From: Brachionus rotundiformis
Taxonomy: Eukaryota; Rotifera; Eurotatoria; Ploima; Brachionidae
NCBI GenBank assembly: GCA_016802295.1
Contig: JAESIW010000207.1
Location: 2,472,239 to 2,536,238, forward strand
Direction of reading: 5' to 3'
DNA: 64,000 bases
Shown: in pieces, positions 44,662 to 56,769 of the stretch
Position numbering within the stretch: position 1 is the stretch's first letter
Layout: each line of letters begins with the position of its first letter
Position numbers and translations under genes: made by a program
The notes under the pieces: generated by a model
What the model was told of the DNA's origin: nothing
Seen by the model: the letters and a program-made list of their open reading frames with translations, nothing else
The model's database searches: none

Positions 44662-45954
44662 TTAAAATTCACATGGTCCTTTGTATACACCTCCGTCATC
44701 GCTGAGAACATCTTGTCTGAAAGAGTCGTTTGACTTTGGTATACTACTTCTCTGTTTACCATTAACAATCAAATTAATCTGTTCATCACTTGGACCGAGA
44801 TTTGTCTGTTTGGCTTTGACCGACTGATCAACGAACGAATGGGAAAAAAAAGTCGATGGCAAGTCAAGAATAGACTTGGTCACCTTTTCCACTCGACTAT
44901 TGTCTTCCATGTTTTCTTTCTTAAGAGATAACTTTTTCGTTTTAGATGATGAACTAAAGATCAAAGTAAAATGCTTGTGCTTGGTTTGGTTTTTACCACA
45001 TGAAAATAATTTGTTTAGGATAACAATGCATTGGTTTCTAATTTGATTGTTCATTAGACCGTAGACAATGGGTGATATGCTTATTGAAATAATGAATAGT
45101 AATGTAAGAAAAACATAAAAATCTGGATGTAAGTCATTATCTTTGTCTATAAGGCGAATGACTCCGTAGGGAAGGTAACCAAATAGGAACACCGTGAAAA
45201 TAATGGCAAACATTTTTGTGATTCGAATTTCGCGTCTCAGACTCATCGAGCTATGGTGGGTCGAGACAGTTTTTGTCACTGTTTTGTGAGGATTTCTGAC
45301 ATTTTTGGACACATTTCTCACTTTGGCAAATATGTACACAAAACAAACAATTACAATCAGACACGGAATGAGCATGTTAATTAGGACAATTAGTAAATTT
45401 TGAAAACCGCTCACATTGGGCGCCAGCATGCATCGCAGAGCAATCGACGAGTATTCGGTCATGTGCCGGCTTTTGAACGCCGGTAAGCAAACTAAAAGAG
45501 GAATTAGACGTGCCATTACCACCGAAATGGTTATGTAAACTTTGGGTGATATACCATAGTTGTTTATACTAAAGTTGCACACGACAACCAAGTATCTGTA
45601 AATGCTGATGAGGGCATGGTGCCAAAGTAGACTGCCAGTGCTAATGATAGAAGTATAGACAAATATCTCGCATAGAAGATAGGGACCTTGCCATTTCATG
45701 AAAGCGTAGGAAACACCCACAAGAAATTGGTTGAAGCCTATGTTGAATATGTCATTAAGCTGTAGGCTTACTATGAAAATATTTATTAAGTTGGTTCGTA
45801 GTTCTTTTTTGCTTAAAATGGCTGCTATAATTAAAGTGTCGCCAATTATGCCAAAAAATATGAAAAAGAAGGCCGTAGTTGCGCCCAAAGCTGAGCCAAA
45901 GCGGCTCGGTACTGATACCTGACTAAGATCTGTTGAATTCATTACCATGCTCAT
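44662..45954 (-). CDS. Rhodopsin-like (class A) G-protein-coupled receptor
   Basis: A single-exon frame of 430 residues with seven hydrophobic helices (about 22-47, 57-82, 97-118, 140-160, 185-210, 246-268 and 280-302). The family marks are present in altered form: NDIF with the TM2 Asp, a Cys95-Cys175 pair for the extracellular disulfide, YRY in place of DRY at the end of TM3, YLPYG in TM6 and SPIVY in place of NPxxY in TM7. The third loop is basic and the ~120-residue tail is Ser/Lys-rich. The TM3 region resembles the moody/Tre1-like or melatonin-like orphan receptors, but the ligand cannot be named. The start at MSMVMNST provides one N-glycosylation site. Confidence 0.88.
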   Translation of the reverse strand: MSMVMNSTDLSQVSVPSRFGSALGATTAFFFIFFGIIGDTLIIAAILSKKELRTNLINIFIVSLQLNDIFNIGFNQFLVGVSYAFMKWQGPYLLCEIFVYTSIISTGSLLWHHALISIYRYLVVVCNFSINNYGISPKVYITISVVMARLIPLLVCLPAFKSRHMTEYSSIALRCMLAPNVSGFQNLLIVLINMLIPCLIVIVCFVYIFAKVRNVSKNVRNPHKTVTKTVSTHHSSMSLRREIRITKMFAIIFTVFLFGYLPYGVIRLIDKDNDLHPDFYVFLTLLFIISISISPIVYGLMNNQIRNQCIVILNKLFSCGKNQTKHKHFTLIFSSSSKTKKLSLKKENMEDNSRVEKVTKSILDLPSTFFSHSFVDQSVKAKQTNLGPSDEQINLIVNGKQRSSIPKSNDSFRQDVLSDDGGVYKGPCEF

Positions 45955-48900
45955 ATCTTCATAATCTATTTTAAATTTGATTTATTAATATAAATTAAAA
46001 TCTGAATTAGTAATATGATTTCTTGACAAATAATTGCACTTAAGAACGGAACTGTGGTAATTAATTTAAGACAGACAAATCATGATAGAATAGATAGTAG
46101 ATAAGGAAAATAATTTAATAAAATTTTGAAAGAAAATATTTTATATTTATTAAAATAAAGTTAAATTTCATAGTTTATTTTATTTTAAGATATTAACAGG
46201 AATCGTACTTTTTAATTAAAGAAGGATTAGTTTGCCTATTTTTATTTAAGTATAGGGAACAATTTTCAGGACTGATAGTTTTTTAAATTAAGCAAAAAAT
46301 TAATATTTTAAATAATTATTAACTTAAGTGAATAATTATTATCTAAAAATTGCTATTTTCCATTTGATTAAACCTTTAGCTGAAACTAGAAGACCTTGAT
46401 CATTAGGCAAACAAAAATTTTACCACACACACACAAACACACATTTAGGCACTTAAAAATACAATTTCTTTGATAAAACTAATAATTTAGTCGGAAATCG
46501 ATAAAAATAATTAAATTGGTTTGTTTTTAAATTTGCTTTTTTAACAATATTCAAAAAATATTTCAATTCAAATCGATTTTTTTATCTACTTGATGAATGA
46601 GAGAAAAAATTACTCCATTTTTTTTAATTTCCTTTATAAGATAAATAAATGAGTGAATTTTTAAAAGATTAATCTCTTTAAAATTCAATTGAAATATTAA
46701 AACCTATTAGCATCAAATCACTCAAGTTGTCTGACTGTGTTTAAGAAATTTTTATTTCCGAAATAAAAAACGTGATACTCAAATTTTCTTACACAATGTC
46801 TTTTATAAAAGTTTATTATGATTATTTCTTATCTAATAAAGAAATCGAAAATTAGTCTTGTGTATGCTTGACTTATAGTAAAAATTTATCACACAAATAA
46901 GAGATAAGTTCAATATTGTAAATTGGAGTTGAAAATTTGTTTTTTTGCTTTTTCTAAATGACTATCAAAATTATCAAAATCAGATATTTTTTGATTTAGA
47001 CAAAGATAAATTTCACTTGATTCGAATTTAAAAAATACAATATTTTGAAAAACGAGACAAGAAAATAAATCTTTTTTTTTTTTCTAAAAAATATGCTAAT
47101 AAGTTAATAATAAAACCAGTTTTATTAATTAAAGTCTGAATTTAAAATACTGACAATAAAATATACATTTTGATTAGTTAAACTAAGAATTGCTCTTGTT
47201 TAAATTTGAAAAAATCATTTTTTTAAAGCCTAGATTATCTGTAATTTTATATAAAGTATTAAATGGAATGAATTTAATCTTTGAAGATTTAGAAAAAAAA
47301 TTAGACCACAATTTAGTATTCTTCCTTTGTTAGACTGAATTAAATAAAGAAGTAATTATTTAAATTCAAAAATATTATGATCTGATTAGATTAAAGGGAA
47401 ATTAATTTTTTTTTACCAAAGTAAAAACGGTAAGTAAGAAATTGTCTTTTTAATCAATTTAATTAAGTCTTATTTGTACATTATGACAATGAAATGAAAT
47501 AAAGGTTAATTTTCAAAATAAAATGATTAATATAATTCTAAAATTATTGTTTCCCAAATTTGTAACTAAACAAAGAATAAAAAAATATTCTACTTTGGGT
47601 ATTTGATTTTATTATATTTTCATTAAATTTTTCATTTACCAAAATAAATAAAAAGTATGTTTTTGGGCTTAATATGAAACTTTTGATGTTCTTTAACATT
47701 AATTGAATTGTTAACTATAAAAATTTGAAAACTCTTAATCGGCTTAAATTAACTATAAGACTAAGTATAAAGGATTTAACTAGCATTTTTTTTTAAATAT
47801 TTTAAGTATCTGTTAGTTCAATATTTTTGTTCAGTTTTTAAAATTTATCTATAAGGATAATTTCCCAGTAGGAAGTGATGATTCAGAAAATAAGGAACTA
47901 ATAAATTAGTCTCAATTTTAATTAGAAAATAGAAAAATAATTTTTACCTTGAAGATATTTGATTTAACTTGATACAATAATAAATACTAAATTAAAAATC
48001 TCACATTAAAATTCACACTTTTGATTATTTTTTTTAAAATTAAGTTTGGAATAATTTTTGATTTAAGTAACAAATTTAATGACATATTTTGGATATAATA
48101 TCTGACAATTCTGAATTCAAACAATTTAAACTTTTTCTTGACTAAGAATTTTTTCTTAATGAATAATTATTTTGTTTAATAATTGCCTCAGAACATTTTG
48201 ATATTATGATATTTTGCTTTTATTAGTTACTTAAATTACGAACTTAAAATGAAAAAAAAATATTTAGAATTTTAAATTAAATTTTCTTTTGATTGTAATC
48301 ATTTGAATTGATTATAACAATATTGGCTTAATTTTTAAGTCACTCAGTGAACCCTAGACTTTTCTAGTCTACATTTAAATAAAAATAAAAAGTAAAATTT
48401 AACTAACTAACTGTTTAAAATATTAAGTAGATAATTTCATGTATGGTTAACGTGTTTGATCAATTAAAATTTATTTAATGCTTCATTTATTTGTAACTAT
48501 AATATTTGATTAATTTTCTAGTTTATTATTAATTGATTAAAAAAATTTTTGTTCATTCTGTGTTATTTTTTTATCCTAAAAATATGATGATAATCAAAAA
48601 GGCTTATTTTAAACATGATTTATAACATTATTTGAATGAAAAATTTCCTAGTTCGTTTTTACAAAGTTATGCCCATTTGTGAATAATTTAAATTTAAATT
48701 TAATAAAATTGATTTTAAATTTTATTTTTTATTGTTGTTTTACATGTTCTTTTTCTATTAAAATAATTGGTTCGTATCAGAACTAATCTAATATATTATT
48801 ATTTTTATTATGCTTTAAGTCAAATTAATCTTGTTTATTTTTTTTATTGTGATTCATTCTGCAAATTAATTCCATTAATAATCATTCTTTTTGAAATTTT

Positions 48901-49556
48901 TTATTATTTTCTATTTTTTGCTTTTTGAACATCATTAAAAAAACTAAATTAATATTTTTAATTCACTGAAACAAACAGGTGTTATTAATATAGATTTTGC
49001 ATTAAAATAATGTTATTAGAACTTTTTAATGATTTAGATTTTCATGAATGAGAAATTTAAAAAATTTAAATAATTTTTAAAACTACCAATGTAATATTAA
49101 AAAATAGACTCTTTGTTTTAAATTGAATATAAAAATAATTCGGTCTAATAATTAAGTTGAAAATATTCATTGATAAAAATAAAGCTCTTTTTTGTTATAT
49201 TTTATAAAAAGATTGATAAAATTTGTTGATTTTATTTGAAAAAAATTTGCAATTTAAATTAAGCTTATTTTCAGATAAATTTTTAATTATTTATCTGTTT
49301 CCTGGTATATTTTTGTACTAAATAGAAAAAATAAAATTTATGTTTACCAATTTTAAATGAAAAAGTAATGGAAATAAAGCAATTTTCAAAATAATTTTTC
49401 TACATACTAAACGTATTATTTATTTTATTTTGTGAATTATTCTAATTATTTTAATAATTAAAGAATAAAGACACGACAGCGAATTTTATTTTCAAAAACT
49501 AAAATTATCATATTCAAAATTGTTCTTATTATGAAAAAATCAATCAAATTTTGAAA
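45955..49556. other. Long AT-rich intergenic region
   Basis: About 3.6 kb without a supportable exon or structured RNA. A short CA-rich microsatellite lies at about 46423-46443. The two neighbouring genes are divergent here, so both promoters lie within it. Confidence 0.55.
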
Positions 49557-51570
49557 ATGACCCATACTTATTCCAAAACCATGGTTCTTTTGGCTTGCAT
49601 TTTATTCTTTTTCAACAGTCTAGCCGTAATTATAGAATTAAAAACTAATCTTATTAACTAAAAAAATAATATTTTTCAAGGCCCAAACCACTCAGCCAAT
49701 ATCCGTTCCAACTTTAACCCAAACGAGCACAACTAAGACTCATCCAGCTGAACCAGAGATCAGTGAGCCGCAAAAGCCAACAGTTGAGCTGGAAATATTT
49801 GACCCTAAGGCGGATCAGGACTACTTAACAGCTATGTCTAAGATGAATGGTTCTAAATTGGACAATGACTATCGTGGTGCTATGTTTTACTTGAACAAGG
49901 CAGCTCAGCAAGGTCATGACAAAGCACTAGAGGAGCTGGCTGTGCAAATGTTGTTTGGCGATTACGTATTGCGAAATATAACCGGTGCCATCGAAATATT
50001 CGAAGACCTCTCGGTCAGAAAAGGCTATCCAAGATCTCAATTTTATCTAGGCTTTATCTATGCTGCTGGTCTAGGAGTTAGGTCAAATCAAGCCAAAGCA
50101 CTTACATACTTTACATTTTCGGCTCTAGGCGGTGATTCACTGGCTCAAATGGCTATTGGCTATCGATACTGGGCGTCTATAAATGTAGTCAGTTCTTGCG
50201 AAATGGCGCTAAGCTACTATAAACAAGTGGCACAAAATGTGGCCAGCAAAATAAGCACTAACAGTGTTGGCACAGTCATAAATCGAATAAGAATTTATGA
50301 CGAAGAGGAAAAAGTTACTAGTCAAAGTCAAGCAATGCTAGATGATGATTTGGTACAGTATTACCAATTATTGGCAGATCGAGGTGATGTGCAAGCCCAA
50401 TACGGTCTTGGACTTCTTCACTATCAAGGTGCTCGTGGCCTAAGCATTCAATACGACAAAGCTTTCTACTATTTTACCAAAGCGGCAGAGTCGGGCAACA
50501 ATTACGCCATGGCCTATTTGGGAAAACTGTATCTGGAAGGTGGTGATCATGTCAAACAAGACAACATAACAGCTCTCAAATACTTTAAGCTTGCATCAGA
50601 AAAAGGTAATCCTATCGGTCAATCAGGTATGGGCATGATTTATTTCTATGGATCTGGTGTTGAAAAAGATTATGGCAAAGCATTGAAATTTTTTCAAATG
50701 TCAGCAGACCAAGGTTATGTAGAAGGCTATTTTATGCTTGGAATAGTGCACTTCTATGGATATGGAGTGCGCAAAGATTTTAAAAGTGCTGTTAAATATT
50801 TTAATTTAGCAGCTCAATTTGGTCATGTACTTGGCTATTATAATCTGGCACAAATGCATGCTACTGGCACTGGTGTTCTAAGATCATGTCCCACTGCTAC
50901 TGAATTGTACAAAACTGTTGCTGAACGCGGCACATCGTCGCACTTGTTCTCTGAGGCTTATCATGCCTATAAAGAAGGTGATTTGGAAAAATCGCTCATA
51001 AAGTACATGCTTTTGGCCGAGCTGGGCTACGAAGTAGCACAAAGCAACGTAGCCTACATACTAGATCAATTTGGCACTAAGCTTTTCGCCAAATCCGAAT
51101 CTTTAAAAAGGGCATTGATAAATTGGAATCGCGCTGCAGCACAGGGATATCATGTGGCGCGACTAAAACTTGGCGATTATTACTATTATGGTAAAGGTAC
51201 TGACATTGATTACCAGCAAGCAGCATCGCATTACAAATATGCGTCCGAGGTAAGTCAAAATCCTCAGGCTATGTTCAATTTGGCCTATATGCACGAAAAT
51301 GGCCTCGGCTTGAGAAAAGACATGCATTTGGCCAAACGATTTTACGACATGGCCTGGGAGACGAGCATAGACGCCCATGTGCCTGTGGCATTAGCGTTGT
51401 TTAAGCTAAGCATTATGTTTTACATGGACGGACTGTTTTCTAAGTATTCTTCTTACATGGCACTGGTCAAAAATCCGTCCATCTATCTCGGAAGTATGTG
51501 GGATATTTATTTGATGACTTTTCTAGCAGGACTGATTGGTTTTTTGTACTGGTTCAGGAGAAGAATTTAA
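49557..51570 (+). CDS. SEL1L: SEL1L, ERAD adaptor of the HRD1 ligase
   Basis: Two exons (49557-49625 and 49681-51570) encode 652 residues. SEL1L is the ER-lumenal scaffold that stabilises HRD1 and presents misfolded glycoproteins to it. Exon 1 encodes a signal peptide (VLLACILFFFNSLA). A Thr/Pro-rich spacer follows, then about eleven Sel1-like repeats of the form A-x-x-x-Y-x-x-A-A-x-x-G-x-x-x-A-x-x-x-L-G. Clear examples are ALKYFKLASEKGNPIGQSGM and AVKYFNLAAQFGHVLGYYNL. A C-terminal single transmembrane helix ends in basic residues (FLAGLIGFLYWFRRRI). The fibronectin-II domain of vertebrate SEL1L is absent, as in many invertebrates. Intact and full length. Confidence 0.96.
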
Positions 51571-52700
51571 GAAAAAAAAAGAAAAACTGTTAATTGTTTA
51601 ACAAAAAAATAAACAAATTTGTCTTTAATCGTTATTAGATTTTAATAAAATTTATCATATGGTGTAAAATATTTTTAAATTTATTTGTTTTAATTAAGTT
51701 TATTTTAAATGAAAAATTTTCAATAAAATATTTTAAAAAATTAATGTTTCCTAATGAAATCAAATCATACATAGATATTTCTTTTAATATTTTATTTTCA
51801 TGATAAACGAATTGGAATTGGTTTGATTTTTGATCGAAAATTTAAGTGAATATTTTATAAATAAGTCGCCGGTAAAAAATGGTAAAAAATTTATTATTAT
51901 TGTTATGGTTACCACTTTAACCACTTGATTTTTATTTATCAAAAGATATTAATATACATATACTATTATTTAGCCATATAATTTATTCAGTATTTTTAGT
52001 GGTTATGGTGCTGCAAGTTCCTATCTTGCTACAAAGACATTCTTATTAGTTGTATGATTAAAGCTTCAATTACTTTGTCTTGAATCAAACATATTAATAA
52101 GGTCACTTTAAATTGATTAAGTTATTTTAATTAAAAAATTTATTAATAAAACTCTAAGAGTCTGATTTTTTACCATCTTTATAAAACTATAAACTCAATG
52201 CTTCATTTTATTTTTCTGCAGCTTGTTATTGTTATAAAATATTTAGCATTTTAACAAAAAGATACTAAATAAACTTAAAATTATAATTGACCACCTAGTT
52301 CCATGTAGCCATAACAAAATTGACTATCTGTTTAAAAAAGTAATAAAAAAGAAGTTTTTTTGTCATTTTAAAAGACTTTTTGAAATCAAGTTTTAAATCA
52401 ATAAATTAAAACTTTTAATTTATTGGGCTTTTGGCCCTGCAGGTTTTGTATATTTTGTATATTTAAAAAATTAGAAAAAAAAATTAAATTATATTTTGCA
52501 ATCAAGATAATTAACTAATCTTTATGTTTTTATCTTAATCAAATAAATAATATCATAAACTCTATTTAAGTTAATTTTTTGATAGAGACCAGATTCAAGA
52601 AACATTGAAATTATAGATGGCGAGTATTTTTAGACCCTTCTCTCCGTATACTATTTACATTTTCGAGATATTTCTGGACAATATTTTGGATCATCATCAG
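51571..52700. other. AT-rich intergenic region
   Basis: 3' flank of SEL1L with no gene seen. A GC-richer patch GGGCTTTTGGCCCTGCAGG near 52424-52443 resembles the 3' end of a decayed retroelement but is too short to classify. Confidence 0.45.
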
Positions 52701-52729
52701 AGATATGAGTTACATCTTAATAAATAATA

Positions 52730-53365
52730 ATAATAATAATAATAGGGGGTCTTTTATCCTCATTGATGCGCCATTCCATTCACCCATTTTGACCAGACAA
52801 TTCCAGCTCTCTCACAGTCCTCTTTTAAGCAATCTGTCTACTCTCTTTCTGGTGTTCCCCTTCCACACTTTCCACTCGAAATATCACCAAATAGAACAAT
52901 CTTTAGTAAACGTATGTTTATTCCATATTGAATTCAAGCACTGAAATCTGTAAGATCCAGGACCTATTCTTCTTGGGATCTCTGAACTCGATATCGAATC
53001 GTTTGTCACACTACATCCCAGGTATATAAAATGGTCAACTTGTTCAACCTCTTCACCCCTGATTCTCAGAGTCTCGCGTTTTATTGAAGATTTTTTTTCC
53101 TTATTCACTCCATGTGGGGCATAGGGTCATTACTTTTGATCTTTTGCTTTCACCTTTGCTTCTCCCCATGTCATTCTCATTTCGATGAGCTCTTTCGTGA
53201 TTTTTGACCTCCATGTTACTGCTGGTCGTCCTACCTTACGTCGCCCTTGCGGTGTCCATTGATGGGCTCTTTTTGGTATCCGTGTATCTTTCATTCTAAA
53301 TACATGTCCGAACCATCCAAGCCATTTATTCTTGATGCATTGACTTAATGGCTCTGAATTGAAGA
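52730..53365 (-). mobile_element. Rearranged fragments of a non-LTR retrotransposon
   Basis: Reading the minus strand, a C-terminal reverse-transcriptase block comes first (53119-53362: KWLGWFGHVFRMKDTRIPKR, GRRKVGRPAVTW). It is followed by an internal block that normally precedes it (52884-53108: VDHFIYLGCSVTNDS, EIPRRIG). A short C-terminal remnant then meets an (ATT)n tail at 52719-52742. The reversed order means two truncated copies, one inserted in or recombined with the other. Stops interrupt both. The WFGHVxRM and GRPxxTW motifs are typical of craniate-style RTE or related LINE C-termini (inference). Confidence 0.75.
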
Positions 53366-53578
53366 AATAGGTGAGTAAAACGAATAACGCTACATTTTGT
53401 AGCCAATTAATTTCTCATTTCAAGAGCTCAGTAAAATTATATTTATGTAAACATACTTAGATAAATGAGTTATTCAAAAGTAAAAGAATTTAAGTAAATT
53501 AATATTTTATTAGACAAGAAAAAAAATTTTAAAAAAATTAATTAAAATTAGACTTAAAGACTGACTACATTTATATAT

Positions 53579-54403
53579 TTAAATTAAATTCGAAACTTGA
53601 CGAATTTTGAATGACTTGTACTCGATGGTGAAAAAGTTGATTATGTTGGTAGATAGGATAGCCATGCCAAAATAAGCGAACAATAGAGCCACGCTTGTGG
53701 AGTATATGTCGTTCATAATGTACAGATAAAACCCAATCAACTGTATCACAAATGATACAATTTGAACAACCATTGCAGTGACAAGACAATTGCGAACAAA
53801 ATTCAAATTTTTTTCACGCATGTACTTGTATGCCATTGACATACCAATCACAGCCAGTACGTACATTATAGTTCCACAAATGATCAGGCCCTGTGATGCT
53901 GCTAGCTGATCAATTCTGCTCTTTTCGCCTGGCATTACATACACAGAATTAATTCCTTGAACAGCACATTTAACTTGACTTTTGTCCACTGGTTCAACAT
54001 TTGTTTGATTGTCTGTATTGTTGGACTGAAGGGACAAACTAGCTGCTGGATTGTAGCACGTGTTCCACAGGCCATATGTTTGAGATGTGTTCGGGTCACA
54101 CATCCAATTGTTGGTGCCTAAGCCGACTGCGCTGCACAAAATGGCCAAACATGACATGAACAGTATGATAAACAATTGTGTTTGATCGGTTTTCATTTGA
54201 AAACGTCGTTCGGCAATAAAACCCCGGACACGTTTGGTCCTCTCTTGAAAAAAGGCTTTGTTAAAGCGCGTCGTTGTTTTGGCGTTGGCTTTGTCTTCGC
54301 CGGTCAACGGCTGTGCTTGTTCCACATTGGCATCATCGTGCTCTTGGACATCTTGATTTGTCTCTGGCTCTATTTTCTCAGGTATTGTTTCTACTATGGA
54401 CAT
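53579..54403 (-). CDS. Claudin/PMP22-like four-pass membrane protein
   Basis: A single-exon frame of 274 residues. A ~75-residue charged cytosolic N-terminus precedes four hydrophobic helices (about 76-97, 170-190, 205-228 and 234-256). The first extracellular loop carries the claudin-superfamily signature W...GLW..C (NNWMCDPNTSQTYGLWNTC), then Asn-linked glycosylation sites and another Cys. These features suggest a junctional or channel-regulating protein of the claudin/PMP22/stargazin group. The long N-terminus is unusual for claudins. It is transcribed away from a second four-pass gene, 344 bp away. Confidence 0.78.
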   Translation of the reverse strand: MSIVETIPEKIEPETNQDVQEHDDANVEQAQPLTGEDKANAKTTTRFNKAFFQERTKRVRGFIAERRFQMKTDQTQLFIILFMSCLAILCSAVGLGTNNWMCDPNTSQTYGLWNTCYNPAASLSLQSNNTDNQTNVEPVDKSQVKCAVQGINSVYVMPGEKSRIDQLAASQGLIICGTIMYVLAVIGMSMAYKYMREKNLNFVRNCLVTAMVVQIVSFVIQLIGFYLYIMNDIYSTSVALLFAYFGMAILSTNIINFFTIEYKSFKIRQVSNLI

Positions 54404-54747
54404 TGCTTAAATCCGAACAAAAAAATCTATTTTCCAAATAAAAAGCCAAAAGCCTAAATTAATTCTTAATTTATAAAGTTCATTTATACATTTATAAACA
54501 AACGCCATTTAAGTTCAACAAAACTATTTCCTAATATAGTAATTGCTTGTTTGGCCTTTAGGTGGAGTTTATCTACGAGCATGTAGCGTGTAGCATGTTC
54601 ATTGTAGCAAATGGGCGGTGTTTATAATCAAGTTGAAAGTTCATCTAAAAATAGAAAAAAAAAACGAACATTTTTAAAATATTTATTAAGCTGTAAAATA
54701 AAGATTATTGTTAAGAGAAGGAAAAAAATAATTATTTTGCTTCAAGA
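54404..54747. promoter_or_regulatory. Shared divergent promoter region of two four-pass membrane protein genes
   Basis: Only 344 bp separate the two divergent start codons, so both promoters must overlap here. A GC-richer block near 54565-54620 includes a CATGTAGCGTGTAGCATG near-palindrome that could be a regulatory site. Its function is inferred only from position. Confidence 0.45.
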
Positions 54748-55482
54748 ATGATGTTAATGACCAAATTTGGAAAATTCAAGCTTCGACTTGTGGCCACAAT
54801 AAACTTGTCCGTGTTGTTGTCATTGTTGAACATAGCTTCGGCCACAAGCAACTATTGGCTCAAGCATGTGGACAATGGAGTCACTCACTACACTGGTTTG
54901 TTCAGGTCGTGCCACTCGACCGAATGTTTTTTCAGGAACGGACTTGTAGACAATGAGTGCTCGACTTGGTCGGTCCTTGTCCGAGTGCTGATTACTTTGG
55001 GCACTGTAACCAACATAGCCGCAGTTGTGCTACTTATTGTGGCGTTTGTTTACAAAGTGGGCAAAAAAAGCAAAGTTACCATCAGACTCATGGAATATGC
55101 CAATCTAACTCTAGTCTCATCTTTTCTGTTCCTATTCATTGGCTTTGTCATATTCATTTCGAACAAGTGTAACTTTTCCATTTGGCTGCAGTCGATGTCC
55201 ATGATTATACTCATCATTACGTCCAATATGCTTACCAGAACGTTTTCGAACATCTATTTTCAAAATACTCGCTTGACTCATTGCAACAAATCGTGTGACA
55301 CTGCCGTTTCCAATGCCAAATTGTCTATTGAACAAGAGAACGAAAAAGCCATTGTCAAATCAAAAGAAGATTTAAATGAAGATCAAATGGAGAGCAAGAA
55401 CACCATCGAAATGAACCAAATGCCTAATGAGGACAACAAAGAGGCTTCTCAAACTGATAAACAGGATTCAAACATACAATAA
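54748..55482 (+). CDS. Claudin-like four-pass membrane protein
   Basis: A single-exon frame of 244 residues. Four hydrophobic helices (about 14-34, 78-102, 117-138 and 145-165) and a first extracellular loop YWLKHVDNGVTHYTGLFRSC match the claudin-superfamily W-GL(W/F)-C pattern. Two further Cys occur in that loop (STECFF, DNECS). The cytosolic tail of ~75 residues is acidic and Gln/Asn/Lys-rich. The second extracellular loop is short. It is probably a septate-junction or PMP22-like membrane protein, not assignable to a named one. The paired divergent arrangement suggests co-expression with the neighbouring minus-strand gene. Confidence 0.75.
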   Translation: MMLMTKFGKFKLRLVATINLSVLLSLLNIASATSNYWLKHVDNGVTHYTGLFRSCHSTECFFRNGLVDNECSTWSVLVRVLITLGTVTNIAAVVLLIVAFVYKVGKKSKVTIRLMEYANLTLVSSFLFLFIGFVIFISNKCNFSIWLQSMSMIILIITSNMLTRTFSNIYFQNTRLTHCNKSCDTAVSNAKLSIEQENEKAIVKSKEDLNEDQMESKNTIEMNQMPNEDNKEASQTDKQDSNIQ

Positions 55483-56701
55483 AAACTATATCTAAATGTT
55501 AATAACTAGTGTTGTGTTTTATTTTCTTTTATTAATATAAGTTTTTATAATTTAATAAATACTAAATAAAAAACTCATATTTTTTAATCATGTATCATGT
55601 ATGGGACATTAAGCTCTTTGAATAACTCCAGCACCAACTCCAGTCAATTTTAATGTCCAAAATTTTACAGTACTAAAATCTAATGCGGGAGCAAGACATA
55701 TTATTTTAACTATCTAAAATAGTTATTTGTTTTTTTCTATAATTTTGTTGATAAATTGGCCCCTTCTTAATAAACTTTTCTATAATACGTTTCCTCTTAA
55801 AATTTTTTGTAAGCCGCGTACCACCAGATCCTAACACCAATAGGAAAAGAAAAAGGTTCACCATATGTTTTGATGATAAATTCTGGCCATTCAAATAATT
55901 TACCAAAACTTGTATTTTCTTACATGCATAAATTTTTGTTTAGTTATTTTTACTTCTTTGGTAGTGATATTCGAAAAGCCATTTTTTGCCAAGCATCCAC
56001 GTCTCAAGCCTTACATGTGCCTACCCAACAGGCCGATTTGTTTAGTTGTCAAGTTTTCTAAAATTCATTTTCCTACTAGCAAAAAATTGCCAAAATAAAA
56101 CTTAATTTAGCTACCTCTAAAACCGAAAGGCCTGTCTTTTGATATAAAATTAATCTTAGTCTTAAAAAGTTTTAAATTTGGTTCAAAATAGAAAAAACTA
56201 ATTAATTTCAAAACGATTTAAAAATTTGTAGAATAAAGTTATTTTGCGTAAAATTACCAAAATATACTGAAACTGAAAAAAATGAATATTAATGCACCAT
56301 GTTACATCTTGAAAAGAAAATTTGGATAATTTTAAGCTTTAAGTTTCAATTAAAAAATGACTCTCTAAAATTAGATAAGAAAAAACGTAAAAAAAAGATA
56401 AAACGTAAAAAAATTTTCCTAATTTTCTTTCCAAGATGTAAAATGGTACAATAATATTCATTGTTTCACCAAATGTCAAAGAATTATGAAGGCATGTTGC
56501 TTTTACTGATAAATTTATTCTAAAAAATTGCTTTTCCTTTGATTTTTATACCAAAATTCACCAAATCATTTGTTATAAAATAAATAAAAAAAGCAAAAAA
56601 GTAAAATTTAATAATTTTATTTGTTTAAAAAATACCTATAAAAAATTAACAAAAAAAGCTAATTCAATACCAAATATATAATCTAAAGCTAAAATTAATT
56701 A

Positions 56702-56734
<33 letters not shown>

Positions 56735-56769
56735 TTACAAACGCATTTAAAAAAATATTAAGAAAACTT
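55483..56769. other. Intergenic region with one imperfect inverted-repeat element
   Basis: No coding exon is supported. It holds an eroded inverted-repeat element (56281-56462, listed separately) and an (ATT)n microsatellite at about 56704-56732. Confidence 0.5.
56281..56462. repeat. Imperfect foldback element, ~53-bp inverted repeats
   Basis: The left end AATGAATATTAATGCACCAT and the reverse complement of the right end (AATGAATATTATTGTACCAT) match with scattered differences over about 53 bp. They bound a ~180-bp segment whose middle has an A-rich repeat (AAACGTAAAAAAA). No clear target duplication is visible. It is probably an old MITE. Confidence 0.6.
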
